The translations under genes and the position numbers were made by a program. The notes below the pieces were generated by a model. That model worked only from the letters and a program-made list of their open reading frames with translations. It was not told the DNA's origin and ran no database searches. Below, piece after piece: positions 8,391 through 16,730 of a DNA stretch of 64,000 nt (position 1 is the stretch's first letter; each line of letters begins with the position of its first letter). This DNA is from CAYXSX01 sp964467925 (lineage in GTDB: Bacteria > Pseudomonadota > Alphaproteobacteria > Micavibrionales > Micavibrionaceae), in NCBI GenBank assembly GCA_964467925.1, contig CAYXSX010000002.1, positions 186,001-250,000 of the forward strand, read 5' to 3'.

Positions 8391-8888
8391 TTAAGCTGCT
8401 TTTTTGATTTGTATCTTCTTAGGTTTTTGCACGGCCTCAGCTTTTTTCGGTACTTCGATGCTTAGCACGCCGTTCTTAAAAGAGGCTTCAGCCTTATCTG
8501 TATTGGAGGTTTCTGGCAAGGCAACCGTGCGTTGGAAAGAGCCATAAGACATTTCTCGGCGAAGATAGTTATCGCCTGTTTCTTCCTTCTCTTCTTTTTT
8601 CTCGCCTTTAATGGTCAAAAATCCGTCCGTAACATCAATCTCGACATCTTCAGGCTGTATACCGGCAAGCTCTGCTTTTACTTTGAAGCTTTTACCGTTT
8701 TCAATGATGTCAATAGCTGGAAACGAGGCTTCCTGTGCCCAAGCCGGCAAGCTGGTGCCGCCGAAAAAGTCATGAAACATCCGGTCCATATCCTCCTGTA
8801 AAGACATTAAAGAACGCCCGAAACGGTTTCTTTGGCGCACGGGAATGCCCGCAGGGCGATTCCAATGAACAAGTTCACTGAGTGTCAT
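8391..8888 (-). CDS. Hsp20-family small heat-shock protein (second)
   Basis: 165-residue small heat-shock protein, close to the IbpA/HspA class. N-terminus SLMSLQEDMDRMFHDFFGG, alpha-crystallin domain about 55-155 with FKVKAELAGIQPEDVEIDVTDGFLTIKGEKK, and the C-terminal dimer-patch motif SIEVPKK. ATG at 8888 with AAGGAGA upstream. A perfect FNR box lies 74 bp before the start. With the host-attachment gene downstream it forms a two-gene minus-strand unit. It is clearly diverged from the Hsp20 at 4714, so the island holds two distinct chaperones under the same kind of box. Confidence 0.93.
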   Translation of the reverse strand: MTLSELVHWNRPAGIPVRQRNRFGRSLMSLQEDMDRMFHDFFGGTSLPAWAQEASFPAIDIIENGKSFKVKAELAGIQPEDVEIDVTDGFLTIKGEKKEEKEETGDNYLRREMSYGSFQRTVALPETSNTDKAEASFKNGVLSIEVPKKAEAVQKPKKIQIKKAA

Positions 8889-8961
8889 ATTTTTTCTCCT
8901 TTTACGTTAGGGGTTTTGGGATTTACATCCCAAAATAGACGCCTGTTTCCCCTTGTCTGTC

Positions 8962-8975
8962 TTGATAAAGATCAA
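8962..8975. promoter_or_regulatory. FNR/FixK-type box between hsp20 (-) and FNT gene (+)
   Basis: Perfect dyad TTGAT-AAAG-ATCAA. Read toward hsp20, a TCTATTTT stretch begins 23 bases after the box, the spacing expected for a class II (-41.5) FNR promoter. Toward the FNT gene no -10-like hexamer is seen at that distance, so minus-strand control is the firmer call. The 389-bp gap 8889-9277 holds this box and a hairpin but no convincing gene. Confidence 0.82.
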
Positions 8976-8995
8976 GAAATTTCAAAAAGAAGATT

Positions 8996-9029
8996 CCAGC
9001 CATGAGGATGCTGGCATTCTCATGGCTGG
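8996..9029 (+). other. Hairpin next to the FNR box
   Basis: Perfect 11-bp inverted repeat CCAGCCATGAG / CTCATGGCTGG with a 12-base loop, 20 bp from the FNR box. No T-run follows on the plus strand. It could be a leader hairpin of the FNT transcript or an operator. Confidence 0.5.
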
Positions 9030-9277
9030 CAAAGGACTACAAAAAGGCGTATTTCTGTGGAAGTCAGTTTCGGGATGGCGGGAGCGCTCATTACGGGTGG
9101 TGTTATTGCCGTTCGCAAAGCATAAATCTGATTTTGCTCTCTCTCTTCATCTACGGTAATGCCGGGTCAGATATTTCCCAAAATCATAATCCGCGTTTCA
9201 ATTTTCAGTTACGGGTTTTAGTGATTCTGGAGTATCCTTGTCTATCGCCCATCCCGGGCGGGCCGGGGGGCTATATC

Positions 9278-10081
9278 ATGCAGAAAAAAGACCGTCGCAG
9301 TACCGAGGAAGTTGAAGAGCGTTTAAGGCTGGCTTCATCGACCATTTATGAAATTGTGGCTGTGGAGGGGCGCGAGGAACTGCGACGCCCGTTACAGGCG
9401 CTGGGCTGGTCGGGATTTGTGGCCGGGATCTGTATAACGTTTTCGCTCTTTTGCGAGGGGTTTATTCGCCACCACATGCCAGCGGGCGATAATTTTCTCG
9501 TGGAAAATCTGGGCTATACGGTAGGCTTCCTGATCGTGATTATCGGGCGGTTCCAGCTTTTTACCGAGAATACCATTACCGTGATTTTGCCGCTTCTGGA
9601 GCGGTTCAGCCTGTATAAATTTTCGCGCGTCATGCAGCTTTGGGCCGTTGTGCTGGGTTGTAACCTTCTGGGCACGTTCCTGATTGCGCTTTTGATCAGC
9701 CATGTATCATTTTTTACGCCCGAGCAGTTCGGCGTGTTTATCGATATTTCCAAACATGCGATAGAACGTGATATGGGCACGATTTTTGTGCAGGCCATCC
9801 CGGCTGGATTTTTAATCGCCACGCTGGTGTGGATGTTGCCTAGTGCGGAATTTTCGCAAATCTGGGTGATTACGTTGATGACTTACCTGATTGCTATCGG
9901 CGATTTCACGCATATTATCGCCGGATCGGCGGAGGCGTTTTTACTGATACTCAACGGTGAGACGGCGCTTTCGCAAGGGCTGGGTTATATTGCCATGGCG
10001 GGGCTGGGCAATATTATCGGCGGGACGGGGTTATTTGCCCTGATGGCGTATGCGCAGGTAAGAGGTGAAATGACGCGCTAA
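9278..10081 (+). CDS. Formate/nitrite transporter (FNT) family channel, YfdC-like
   Basis: 267 residues. A polar N-terminal segment of about 45 residues (MQKKDRRSTEEVEERLRLAS...) precedes about six hydrophobic segments of the FNT fold. Recognisable are GFVAGICITFSLFCEGF, GRFQLFTENTITVILPLL (the FNT FTEN motif) and a later GDFTHIIAGSAEAFLLI. Members carry formate, nitrite or similar small anions; the N-terminal extension recalls the YfdC branch. The ATG at 9278 is chosen because the longer frame from 9002 covers a non-protein-like leader. Formate and nitrite channels are typical of anaerobic metabolism, fitting the FNR-box setting. Confidence 0.87.
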   Translation: MQKKDRRSTEEVEERLRLASSTIYEIVAVEGREELRRPLQALGWSGFVAGICITFSLFCEGFIRHHMPAGDNFLVENLGYTVGFLIVIIGRFQLFTENTITVILPLLERFSLYKFSRVMQLWAVVLGCNLLGTFLIALLISHVSFFTPEQFGVFIDISKHAIERDMGTIFVQAIPAGFLIATLVWMLPSAEFSQIWVITLMTYLIAIGDFTHIIAGSAEAFLLILNGETALSQGLGYIAMAGLGNIIGGTGLFALMAYAQVRGEMTR

Positions 10082-10096
10082 ACTTAATTTTTAAAT

Positions 10097-10129
10097 CATT
10101 TTTGCTGCATTATTGATGCAGCAAAAATG
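10097..10129. terminator. Perfect 14-bp hairpin after the FNT gene
   Basis: CATTTTTGCTGCAT and its exact complement ATGCAGCAAAAATG around the loop TATTG, starting 16 bp after the FNT stop. The stem carries A/T runs on both sides, so it could end transcripts, although no separate T-run follows. Confidence 0.6.
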
Positions 10130-10254
10130 GACTGGTTTCCTCTCCGAACAGTAAATTTACTGTGACTAGAGGCAAATAATACGACTCCTTGTATGGATTT
10201 TTGTGTCTTTTTCAAGAATGTTAACGGGGTGTAACACTCTTTTCAAATTTCCTT

Positions 10255-11307
10255 ATGCTTGAATCCATCATCGCAAAAACGCAGCACTATCTTTCCGTTC
10301 CCTCCGTGGTGGGGCACGAGAGATTTTTCATGCAGTATCTGTATGAGGATTTCAAGAAGACGGGGCTTTACGCCTATAAGCACGATGCTGCGCTGGAGGT
10401 GCATGGAAACGATCCGAAAGCCACCATAATTTGCGCGCATATCGATCGGCATGGGCTGATTTGTCTGGGCGATCATGAATATGTTTATGCTGCGCAATAT
10501 ATCAAGGAAATCAAATACGGGGGAAACAACCTTTCAAGCCGCGCGGAAGTTGAGGGTATTGCTTCCCGTTTCGAGGGAGAGAAGATTTACGCCTATCATC
10601 CGGAAAGTGGGAAAACGCTTGCCAGCGGAGTGATCGAGGCTTGTTACCCCGATTTGCGCAATCATGATGCGTTGTTCGATGTTGCAGGTGTGGGCAGGCT
10701 GGAGCAAAACGTGCCGCTGGCCTATGCACGGCAGGCGAGCTTTGAAAACGGGATGCTGAAGGGACAGCTTGATAATGCGGTATCGCTGGCGGTGGTGTAC
10801 ATGTTGTTTAAAAGCGGGTTTCAGGGTACGGCGCTTTTGACTTGCGAAGAGGAAATCGGCAAGAGCTGGATTCCGATAGCGGAATATCTGGAGGGATCGC
10901 ATACCGAGCTGACGGATAAGGTGATTGTGCTGGATACCAGCCCCTATAGCGATTCGGAGGTGATTCAAGCGGGGCCGGTGATTTTGCGCAACCGCGATAA
11001 AAGCGAGGTCTATAATGCAGCGCTGACGGGCAGCCTGAAGGAGCGGTGCCGTTCCTTGGGGCTGCCGTTTCGCGTCAAGGATGAGGATTTGCTGGCCAAG
11101 GGTAAAACGACAGTGCAATTAGGTTCAACCGAATTAGGGCGGCTTGTGCAGGGGACGAAGGGGCAGTGCAGCGGGGCAACGGTGCAGATTCCGACGCTGA
11201 TGTACCATACCAGCAACGAAACCACGAGCGCGAAGGCGCTGGAGAATTATTACGCGTTTCTTTCCAGCATATTGATTGATGATCCGCTGGATTTGCGGGT
11301 GGGGTAA
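10255..11307 (+). CDS. M42-like zinc aminopeptidase
   Basis: 350 residues with the ligand order of M20/M28/M42 co-catalytic metallopeptidases: AHIDRHG (HxD-type first ligand), GQLDNAVS (bridging Asp), CEEEIG (catalytic and ligand Glu pair), VLDTSPYSD, and a late histidine in LMYHTSNE. This pattern is closest to family M42 (glutamyl/deblocking aminopeptidases). Probably cytosolic; no signal peptide. It precedes an antiporter, a RimK-like ligase and an aspartoacylase-like hydrolase on the same strand, so it may trim amino-acid-tagged or peptide substrates made by the ligase; that link is inference. No clear ribosome binding site is seen before the ATG. Confidence 0.72.
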   Translation: MLESIIAKTQHYLSVPSVVGHERFFMQYLYEDFKKTGLYAYKHDAALEVHGNDPKATIICAHIDRHGLICLGDHEYVYAAQYIKEIKYGGNNLSSRAEVEGIASRFEGEKIYAYHPESGKTLASGVIEACYPDLRNHDALFDVAGVGRLEQNVPLAYARQASFENGMLKGQLDNAVSLAVVYMLFKSGFQGTALLTCEEEIGKSWIPIAEYLEGSHTELTDKVIVLDTSPYSDSEVIQAGPVILRNRDKSEVYNAALTGSLKERCRSLGLPFRVKDEDLLAKGKTTVQLGSTELGRLVQGTKGQCSGATVQIPTLMYHTSNETTSAKALENYYAFLSSILIDDPLDLRVG

Positions 11308-11315
11308 GGGCGGCT

Positions 11316-11341
11316 GTCATTCCGGCTTACGCCGGAATGAC
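11316..11341. repeat. GTCATTCCGGC palindromic repeat
   Basis: GTCATTCCGGC-TTAC-GCCGGAATGAC, an 11-bp perfect stem just after the peptidase stop. One member of a dispersed GTCAT...ATGAC palindrome group also seen near 20.4, 50.3, 52.2 and 61.1 kb. It can also act as a terminator. Confidence 0.7.
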
Positions 11342-11398
11342 AATCTTTAACAAAAGAAACAGTTTCAAGTTTTCCGGCTTCGCGATACTCTTTCCCGT

Positions 11399-12637
11399 AT
11401 GGAACATACACATGCGTTGACACATCTGGCGGTCGTTTTGGCCGCTGCCTTTTTGGGCGGCGCGCTGTTCCGCAAGCTTAAACAACCCGTTCTGGTCGGT
11501 TATATCATTGTCGGGCTTATCCTGAGCCCGTCTGCCCTCGGTCTAGTGCAGGAGGGCAAGGATGTGGCGCTGCTGGCCGAGCTGGGTATTTTGCTGCTGC
11601 TATTCATTGTCGGGATGGAAATAGACCTGAAATCCTTCCGGGCTTCGGCGAAAATATCGGTTGTTACTTGCGGAGCGCAGATCGGGATAGGATTGGCGGC
11701 TATGGGTTTGCTGGGCCTGCTTTTTGATTGGCCGCTTAACCGGATTATCCTGCTGGGTTTTGCAATTTCGCTCAGTAGTACGGCGGTGGCGCTCAAAATT
11801 TTAGAGGATATGGGGCTTCGAAGCTCGAAAATCGGACAGACCAGCGTGGGCGTTCTGGTGGCTCAAGACTTGGCGTTCATCCCCATGGTGTTGATTATGG
11901 GCTCTCTGAGCACGGGGGAGGGTTTCGAGTATGGCGGGCTGGTGAGGCTGGGGATCGCTATATTGGTGTTGATCGCGCTGATGCTGCTTTTGACCAAGCG
12001 ACCGAAAATATTCGGCAGGTTGTGGGAGAAGTTCGAGCGTACCAAAGCGGATGCGATGCGCGGGCAGGTGGCGATTACCGCGCTGGCCTTTTGCTTTAGC
12101 GCCGCGGCGGTGGCCGGTTTGTTCGGACTTTCGCCCGCTTACGGGGCGTTTCTGGCGGGAATCGCGCTGGGCCATACCGTCAGCCGTAAGGAGCTGGAGG
12201 CGCAGGCCAAGCCGATATTCGATGTCACGATCATGGTGTTTTTCCTTTCTATCGGGCTTTTGATAGACCTCAAGTTCCTGTGGGAGAATATAGGGGCAAC
12301 GTTGGTGCTGCTGTTCATGACCATGCTGCTCAAAACCGTGGCGAATTACTGCGTGCTGCGCTGGCAGGGCATGGATAAGGAAGAAAGCTATATCACAGCC
12401 GCCGCGCTGGCGCAGGTGGGGGAATTTTCGTTTATTCTGGCGGCGATCGGCCTGAGCGCAGGAACGATTGACGGGGACGGTTATAAATACGTTGTGGCGA
12501 TTATCTCGCTTAGCCTGCTGGCGACGCCGCTATGGCTGTATCTGGTGGATAAACGCGCGGCGCTGGCCGTGCATCTTGCCAAGGCGGTGCAGAAAAATGG
12601 CAGGAGAGAAAAAAACGCTTCTGAAACGCCTGAATAA
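11399..12637 (+). CDS. CPA2-family cation:proton antiporter (KefB-like membrane part)
   Basis: 412 residues of Na+/H+ exchanger-type membrane domain: FLGGALFRKLKQPVLVGYIIVGLILSPSALGL, LLLLLFIVGMEIDLKSF, the block LGFAISLSSTAVALKILED, and FLAGIALGHTVSRKELE. KefB/KefC and YbaL proteins continue with a TrkA-N (RCK) nucleotide-binding domain. That domain is absent here, because the protein stops after a short charged tail. It likely exchanges K+ or Na+ for protons across the inner membrane. It lies between the M42-like peptidase and rimK-like genes, all plus strand with gaps of 91 and 47 bp. Confidence 0.85.
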   Translation: MEHTHALTHLAVVLAAAFLGGALFRKLKQPVLVGYIIVGLILSPSALGLVQEGKDVALLAELGILLLLFIVGMEIDLKSFRASAKISVVTCGAQIGIGLAAMGLLGLLFDWPLNRIILLGFAISLSSTAVALKILEDMGLRSSKIGQTSVGVLVAQDLAFIPMVLIMGSLSTGEGFEYGGLVRLGIAILVLIALMLLLTKRPKIFGRLWEKFERTKADAMRGQVAITALAFCFSAAAVAGLFGLSPAYGAFLAGIALGHTVSRKELEAQAKPIFDVTIMVFFLSIGLLIDLKFLWENIGATLVLLFMTMLLKTVANYCVLRWQGMDKEESYITAAALAQVGEFSFILAAIGLSAGTIDGDGYKYVVAIISLSLLATPLWLYLVDKRAALAVHLAKAVQKNGRREKNASETPE

Positions 12638-12684
12638 CCTATAAAGAATTCCAGACTTTAACCACGGCAACATCAAGGCATAGC

Positions 12685-13587
12685 ATGAAAATCGGCATTC
12701 TTTCCCGCGGACCAAAATTATACTCGACCATGCGGCTGGTCGAGGCCGCCAAGGCACGTGGCCACGAGGTGCAGGTGATCGACCCGCTGAAATGTTTCAT
12801 GAACATCAATTCGGTCGATAACGAAATCCATTATCAGGAAAAGATTTTGCAGCTGGATGCGGTTATCTCGCGCATCGGGGCGTCGGTCACGTTTTACGGC
12901 ACGGCGATTGTGCGCCAGTTTGAAATGTCGGGGATTTATGCGCTGAACGGCTCGCTGGCCATTACGCGCGCGCGGGACAAGCTGCGGGCGCACCAGATTT
13001 TATCGCGCAAAAAGCTGGGAATGCCTATTACCGGATTTGCGCATTCCACCAGCAATATTGACGAGCTGATCGAAGTAGCTGGTGGCGCGCCGCTGGTCAT
13101 TAAATTGTTGGAGGGTGCGCAAGGAAAAGGCGTCATTCTGGCCGAAACCAAGAAAGCGGCGGAGAGCGTGATTGAGGCGTTTCGCGGCCTTGAGGCGCAT
13201 TTTTTGATTCAGGAATATATCGAGGAAGCGGGCGGCGCGGACATACGGTGCTTCGTCATAGGCGAGAAAGTGGTCGCCACCATGATGCGCAAGGCGGCTG
13301 ACGGGGATTTCCGTTCCAACCTTCATAGCGGCGGGATAGCGGAGAAGGTGCGCATTACCCCGGAAGAGCGCAAAACCGCGATTGCTGCGGCCAAGGCTAT
13401 CGGGCTGGATGTGGCGGGGGTGGATTTGATCCGTTCCAAGCGAGGGCCGCTGGTGCTGGAGGTTAATTCCTCGCCGGGGCTGGAGGGGATCGAGCGCGTT
13501 TCAGGCAAGGATATTGCCACGATGATGGTTATGCATCTTGAAAAAAATATGGCATCATCGAAGAAACGCCGCGTAAGCGAGGGGTAA
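12685..13587 (+). CDS. RimK-like ATP-grasp amino-acid ligase
   Basis: 300 residues matching RimK, which adds glutamate residues to a carboxyl end (ribosomal protein S6 in E. coli). Visible are the N-terminal MKIGILSRGPKLYSTMRLVEAAKARGHEV, the pre-ATP-grasp RIGASVTFYGTAIVRQFE, and the ATP-grasp stretch LVIKLLEGAQGKGVILAETKKAA with IQEYIEEAGGADIRCFVIGEKVVA and the metal-binding LEVNSSPGLEGIE. Length equals E. coli RimK. The next gene begins one base after its stop. True substrate unknown; the pairing with a deacylase-type hydrolase suggests a tag that can be added and removed. Confidence 0.88.
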   Translation: MKIGILSRGPKLYSTMRLVEAAKARGHEVQVIDPLKCFMNINSVDNEIHYQEKILQLDAVISRIGASVTFYGTAIVRQFEMSGIYALNGSLAITRARDKLRAHQILSRKKLGMPITGFAHSTSNIDELIEVAGGAPLVIKLLEGAQGKGVILAETKKAAESVIEAFRGLEAHFLIQEYIEEAGGADIRCFVIGEKVVATMMRKAADGDFRSNLHSGGIAEKVRITPEERKTAIAAAKAIGLDVAGVDLIRSKRGPLVLEVNSSPGLEGIERVSGKDIATMMVMHLEKNMASSKKRRVSEG

Positions 13588-14643
13588 ATGGCGGGCAAGG
13601 CTGCAGCAAAAACCGGTGATGAATTTGTGATCGGCGGGGTGAACGTCAAGCGGGGCAGCCGCAAGCGCATCTATCTAGATATCGCCAAGCTTTACGATTT
13701 CACCGATATGAGCATTCCGCTGGAAATTGTGCGCGGCATAGAGGACGGCCCGGTTATGTTCGTGACGGGTGCGGTGCACGGGGACGAGATTAACGGGGTG
13801 GAGATTATCCGCCGCCTTCTGACCAAAAAGGTGCTGAAAAATATCAGGGGTACGCTGATCGCTGTGCCGATCGTCAATGTTTACGGCTTTAACGCCAAGT
13901 CGCGGTATTTGCCCGACAGGCGCGACCTTAACCGGAACTTTCCGGGTTCGGAGGGAGGCTCGCTGACGGCGCAGCTTGCCCATGTGGTGATGAGCGAGAT
14001 TGTAAGCCGCTGCACCCACGGCATTGATTTGCACACGGGCGCGACCAACCGCGCGAATTTGCCGCAAATTCGCGCCTGTCTTGACGATCCGGAGGCCAAG
14101 AAAATGGCCGAGGCGTTCCGCGTTCCGGTTATGCTGCACTCCGCGCTGCGCGACGGTTCGTTGCGGGAGGCGACGCGGGAGCTTGGGATACCGACGCTTC
14201 TCTTCGAAGGCGGGGAGGCGCTGCGGTTTAACGAAAAGGTGATCAAAAGCGGCGTGCAGGGCGTACTCTCGGTCATGCGGGCGATTGGTATGTTGTCGCC
14301 GCCCAAGAAAGAACCAGCGCCGCGTGATGTGTTTGTCGCCCGCTCCAGCCACTGGATCCGCGCGCCGTATAGCGGTATTTTAAGTGTGAAGATGAAAATC
14401 GGCCAGCGGGTGAAAAAGGGGCAGGTTCTGGGCGTGATTTCCGACCCCTTTGGCCGCGAGAAACATGATGTGGTGGCCAAGCGTACGGGCATTATTATCG
14501 GCGCGGTGACCCTGCCGCTTTTAAACCGCGGCGATGCTGCGTTTCATGTTGCAACATTCGAGGATGCCCACGCCGTGGAAGAGCATGTCGATATGTTCGA
14601 AGAGCAGCTGGATAGTAATGATAGTCGGCGGTTTCTAGATTAG
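13588..14643 (+). CDS. Succinylglutamate desuccinylase / aspartoacylase-family zinc hydrolase
   Basis: 351 residues of the M14-like AstE/ASPA family. The zinc motif GAVHGDEINGVEI gives the His and Glu ligands. NVYGFNAKSRYLPDRRDLNRNFPG is the substrate arginine region, DLHTGATNRANLPQIRA holds the third ligand, and the catalytic Glu lies in LFEGGEALRF. A C-terminal barrel (SGILSVKMKIGQRVKKGQVLGVISDPFG) resembles the usual lid of this subfamily. The ATG directly abuts the rimK-like stop (no gap), so the two are translated together. Likely removes an acyl or amino-acyl group; the substrate is not known. Confidence 0.87.
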   Translation: MAGKAAAKTGDEFVIGGVNVKRGSRKRIYLDIAKLYDFTDMSIPLEIVRGIEDGPVMFVTGAVHGDEINGVEIIRRLLTKKVLKNIRGTLIAVPIVNVYGFNAKSRYLPDRRDLNRNFPGSEGGSLTAQLAHVVMSEIVSRCTHGIDLHTGATNRANLPQIRACLDDPEAKKMAEAFRVPVMLHSALRDGSLREATRELGIPTLLFEGGEALRFNEKVIKSGVQGVLSVMRAIGMLSPPKKEPAPRDVFVARSSHWIRAPYSGILSVKMKIGQRVKKGQVLGVISDPFGREKHDVVAKRTGIIIGAVTLPLLNRGDAAFHVATFEDAHAVEEHVDMFEEQLDSNDSRRFLD

Positions 14644-14651
14644 AGCTTCGC

Positions 14652-14734
14652 TTTTTTAGCCTGGCCTCGCGTCACTGTGTCGCTCGCGTATGTCTAATAC
14701 GTGTCGCTCCTCGTTCCTAATCCAAACTAAAAAA
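14652..14734. repeat. Nested hairpin element E1 between convergent genes
   Basis: The outer stem is TTTTTTAG (14652) with CTAAAAAA (14727), extended by TGG/CCA. Inside, GTGTCGCTC occurs twice as a direct repeat (14677-14685 and 14701-14709) around a small hairpin CGTAT-GTCTA-ATACG. The element lies between the stops of two convergent genes and could end both transcripts. The same build recurs near 37.5 and 62.3 kb. Confidence 0.6.
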
Positions 14735-14751
14735 TCCTTGCTCCGGAAATT

Positions 14752-16581
14752 CTAGCTCGCCGCGCGGGAAGCTTTCTTACGTTCATGCGGGCAAAGGTGG
14801 AATTTGCGCAAGCGAAGGGATTTCGGCGTAACTTCCAGCAATTCGTCCTCGTTGATATAAGACATCATGTCCTCAAGGCTCATTTTGCGGGGCGGGACCA
14901 GCGTTACGGCCTCGTCAGAGCCCGAAGCGCGCATGTTGGTCAGCTTCTTGCCCTTCAGCACGTTGACCTCAAGGTCGTTGTCGCGGCTGTGTTCACCTAC
15001 GATCATACCCGCATAAACGGGGGTCTGGTGGCCGACGAACATGGAGCCGCGGTCTTGCAGGTTGAAAATGGCGTAAGCTACCGCTGTGCCTGTTTCCGTG
15101 GAAATCAGAGCGCCGTGGCGGCGCTGCGGGATATCGCCCTTATAGGGGGCGTAAGAGTGGAACACGCGGTTAAACACGCCTGTGCCGCGCGTATCGGTCA
15201 TGAACTGGCTTTGATAGCCGATCAGGCCGCGGGAAGGGGCAAGGAAAACAATACGGGTTTTGCCCGCGCCGGAGGCGCGCATATCAACCATTTCGGCCTT
15301 GCGGCGGTTCATTTTATCGACCACGGTGGAGGAATATTCTTCGTCGACATCGATGGTTACTTCCTCGATCGGCTCTAGCTTCTGGCTGCCCTCTTCCTTG
15401 AACAGAACGCGGGGACGGGAGACGGTAAGCTCGAAACCCTCACGGCGCATGGTTTCGATCAGAACGCCGAGCTGGAGCTCGCCGCGGCCGCCGATTTCAA
15501 ACGAGTCTTTGCCTTCGGATTCCTTGAACGTGATCGCCACGTTGGTTTCCGCTTCGGCCAAAAGGCGGTCGCGGATCATGGTGGAGGTTACTTTGGTGCC
15601 TTCCTTACCCGCAAACGGAGAATCATTCACGGAAATCATTACCGCCATGGTGGGCGGGTCGATGGGCGTAGAAGGGACGGGATTAGCCAAACCGGGCGCG
15701 CCGATGGTGTCGGACACGGAAGCGGTATCAAGGCCCGCGATACAGATAATGTCGCCAACGGTGACTTGCTGCACCGGAACGCGCTCGGTGCCGTCGAAGG
15801 TCAAAAGTTTTGTCAGACGGCCGTTTTCAACGATATTACCATCAAGATCGATGGCCTTGACGGCATCGTTTACTTTCGCCGTACCCTGAATAACGCGGCC
15901 CGTCAAACAGCGGCCAAGAAAGGGGTCGGAATCCAACAAGGTTGCCAGCATCGCAAAGGGCGCTTGCGGGTCGCCCTTGGGCTCGGGCACATGGGTCAGT
16001 ACCAGATCCAGAAGCGGAGAAAGATTTTCACGCGGATCGCTAAGTTCCTTCACGCACCAGCCGTCACGACCGGAAGCATAAAGGATCGGGAAATCAAGCT
16101 GCTCGTCATTAGCGTCCAGAGAAACGAAAAGGTCGAAGACTTCATCGACCACTTCTTCCGGGCGGCCATCGGGACGGTCGATTTTATTGATGATTACGAT
16201 GGGTCTAAGCCCCTGTTTCAGCGCCTTGCCCAGAACGAATTTGGTTTGCGGCATCGGGCCTTCGGCTGCATCGGTCAAAAGGATAACGCCATCGGCCATG
16301 TGCAGCACGCGCTCCACCTCTCCGCCGAAATCGGCGTGGCCGGGCGTGTCGATGATGTTAATACGGGTGCTGATCCCGTCTTTGGCCCATTTGATAGAGG
16401 TCGGTTTGGCCAGAATGGTAATGCCGCGTTCTTTCTCAAGATCGCCGGAATCCATAACGCAAACATCAACCTTCTGATTTTCGCGGAACGTACCGCTTTG
16501 TTTCATCAGAGAGTCGATCAGTGTCGTTTTGCCATGGTCAACGTGGGCAATAATGGCAATATTGCGCAGCTTGCGTGTCAT
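14752..16581 (-). CDS. typA: Ribosome-associated GTPase TypA/BipA
   Basis: 609-residue translational GTPase of the EF-G class that helps 50S assembly and stress adaptation. G1 AHVDHGKTT (about residue 13), the T of switch I in GITILAKPTSI, G3 DTPGHADF, and G4 NKIDRPDGRPEEV are all intact. Domain II, the EF-G-like domains III and V, and the BipA C-terminal region (GHQTPVYAGMIVGEHSRDNDLEVNVLKGKKLTNMRASGSDEA) follow in normal order. Length is typical. Single gene, convergent with the aspartoacylase-like gene. Confidence 0.97.
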   Translation of the reverse strand: MTRKLRNIAIIAHVDHGKTTLIDSLMKQSGTFRENQKVDVCVMDSGDLEKERGITILAKPTSIKWAKDGISTRINIIDTPGHADFGGEVERVLHMADGVILLTDAAEGPMPQTKFVLGKALKQGLRPIVIINKIDRPDGRPEEVVDEVFDLFVSLDANDEQLDFPILYASGRDGWCVKELSDPRENLSPLLDLVLTHVPEPKGDPQAPFAMLATLLDSDPFLGRCLTGRVIQGTAKVNDAVKAIDLDGNIVENGRLTKLLTFDGTERVPVQQVTVGDIICIAGLDTASVSDTIGAPGLANPVPSTPIDPPTMAVMISVNDSPFAGKEGTKVTSTMIRDRLLAEAETNVAITFKESEGKDSFEIGGRGELQLGVLIETMRREGFELTVSRPRVLFKEEGSQKLEPIEEVTIDVDEEYSSTVVDKMNRRKAEMVDMRASGAGKTRIVFLAPSRGLIGYQSQFMTDTRGTGVFNRVFHSYAPYKGDIPQRRHGALISTETGTAVAYAIFNLQDRGSMFVGHQTPVYAGMIVGEHSRDNDLEVNVLKGKKLTNMRASGSDEAVTLVPPRKMSLEDMMSYINEDELLEVTPKSLRLRKFHLCPHERKKASRAAS

Positions 16582-16684
16582 TTTAAAATTGTTCCGTTTC
16601 CGTGTTTTTCAGCTTTTCTTGGTGAAAGCCGTTTATTTAGGCCGTGTTCTACAGATTTGCGGGCAAAAATGCAAAGAATATTTA

Positions 16685-16701
16685 GCGTTGCTTCGCAACG
16701 C
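16685..16701 (-). terminator. Probable terminator of mrcA
   Basis: GCGTTGC-TTC-GCAACGC, a 7-bp stem with a 3-base loop. On the minus strand it is followed by TAAATATTCTTT, 30 bp after the penicillin-binding-protein stop. Confidence 0.6.
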
Positions 16702-16730
16702 CGCGAGGATGACGATTGAATGTGATGATA

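Noticed and set aside
9002..9277. Upstream extension of the FNT frame
   Set aside because: Covers a hairpin and a non-hydrophobic, non-conserved stretch; the ATG at 9278 gives the normal family length.
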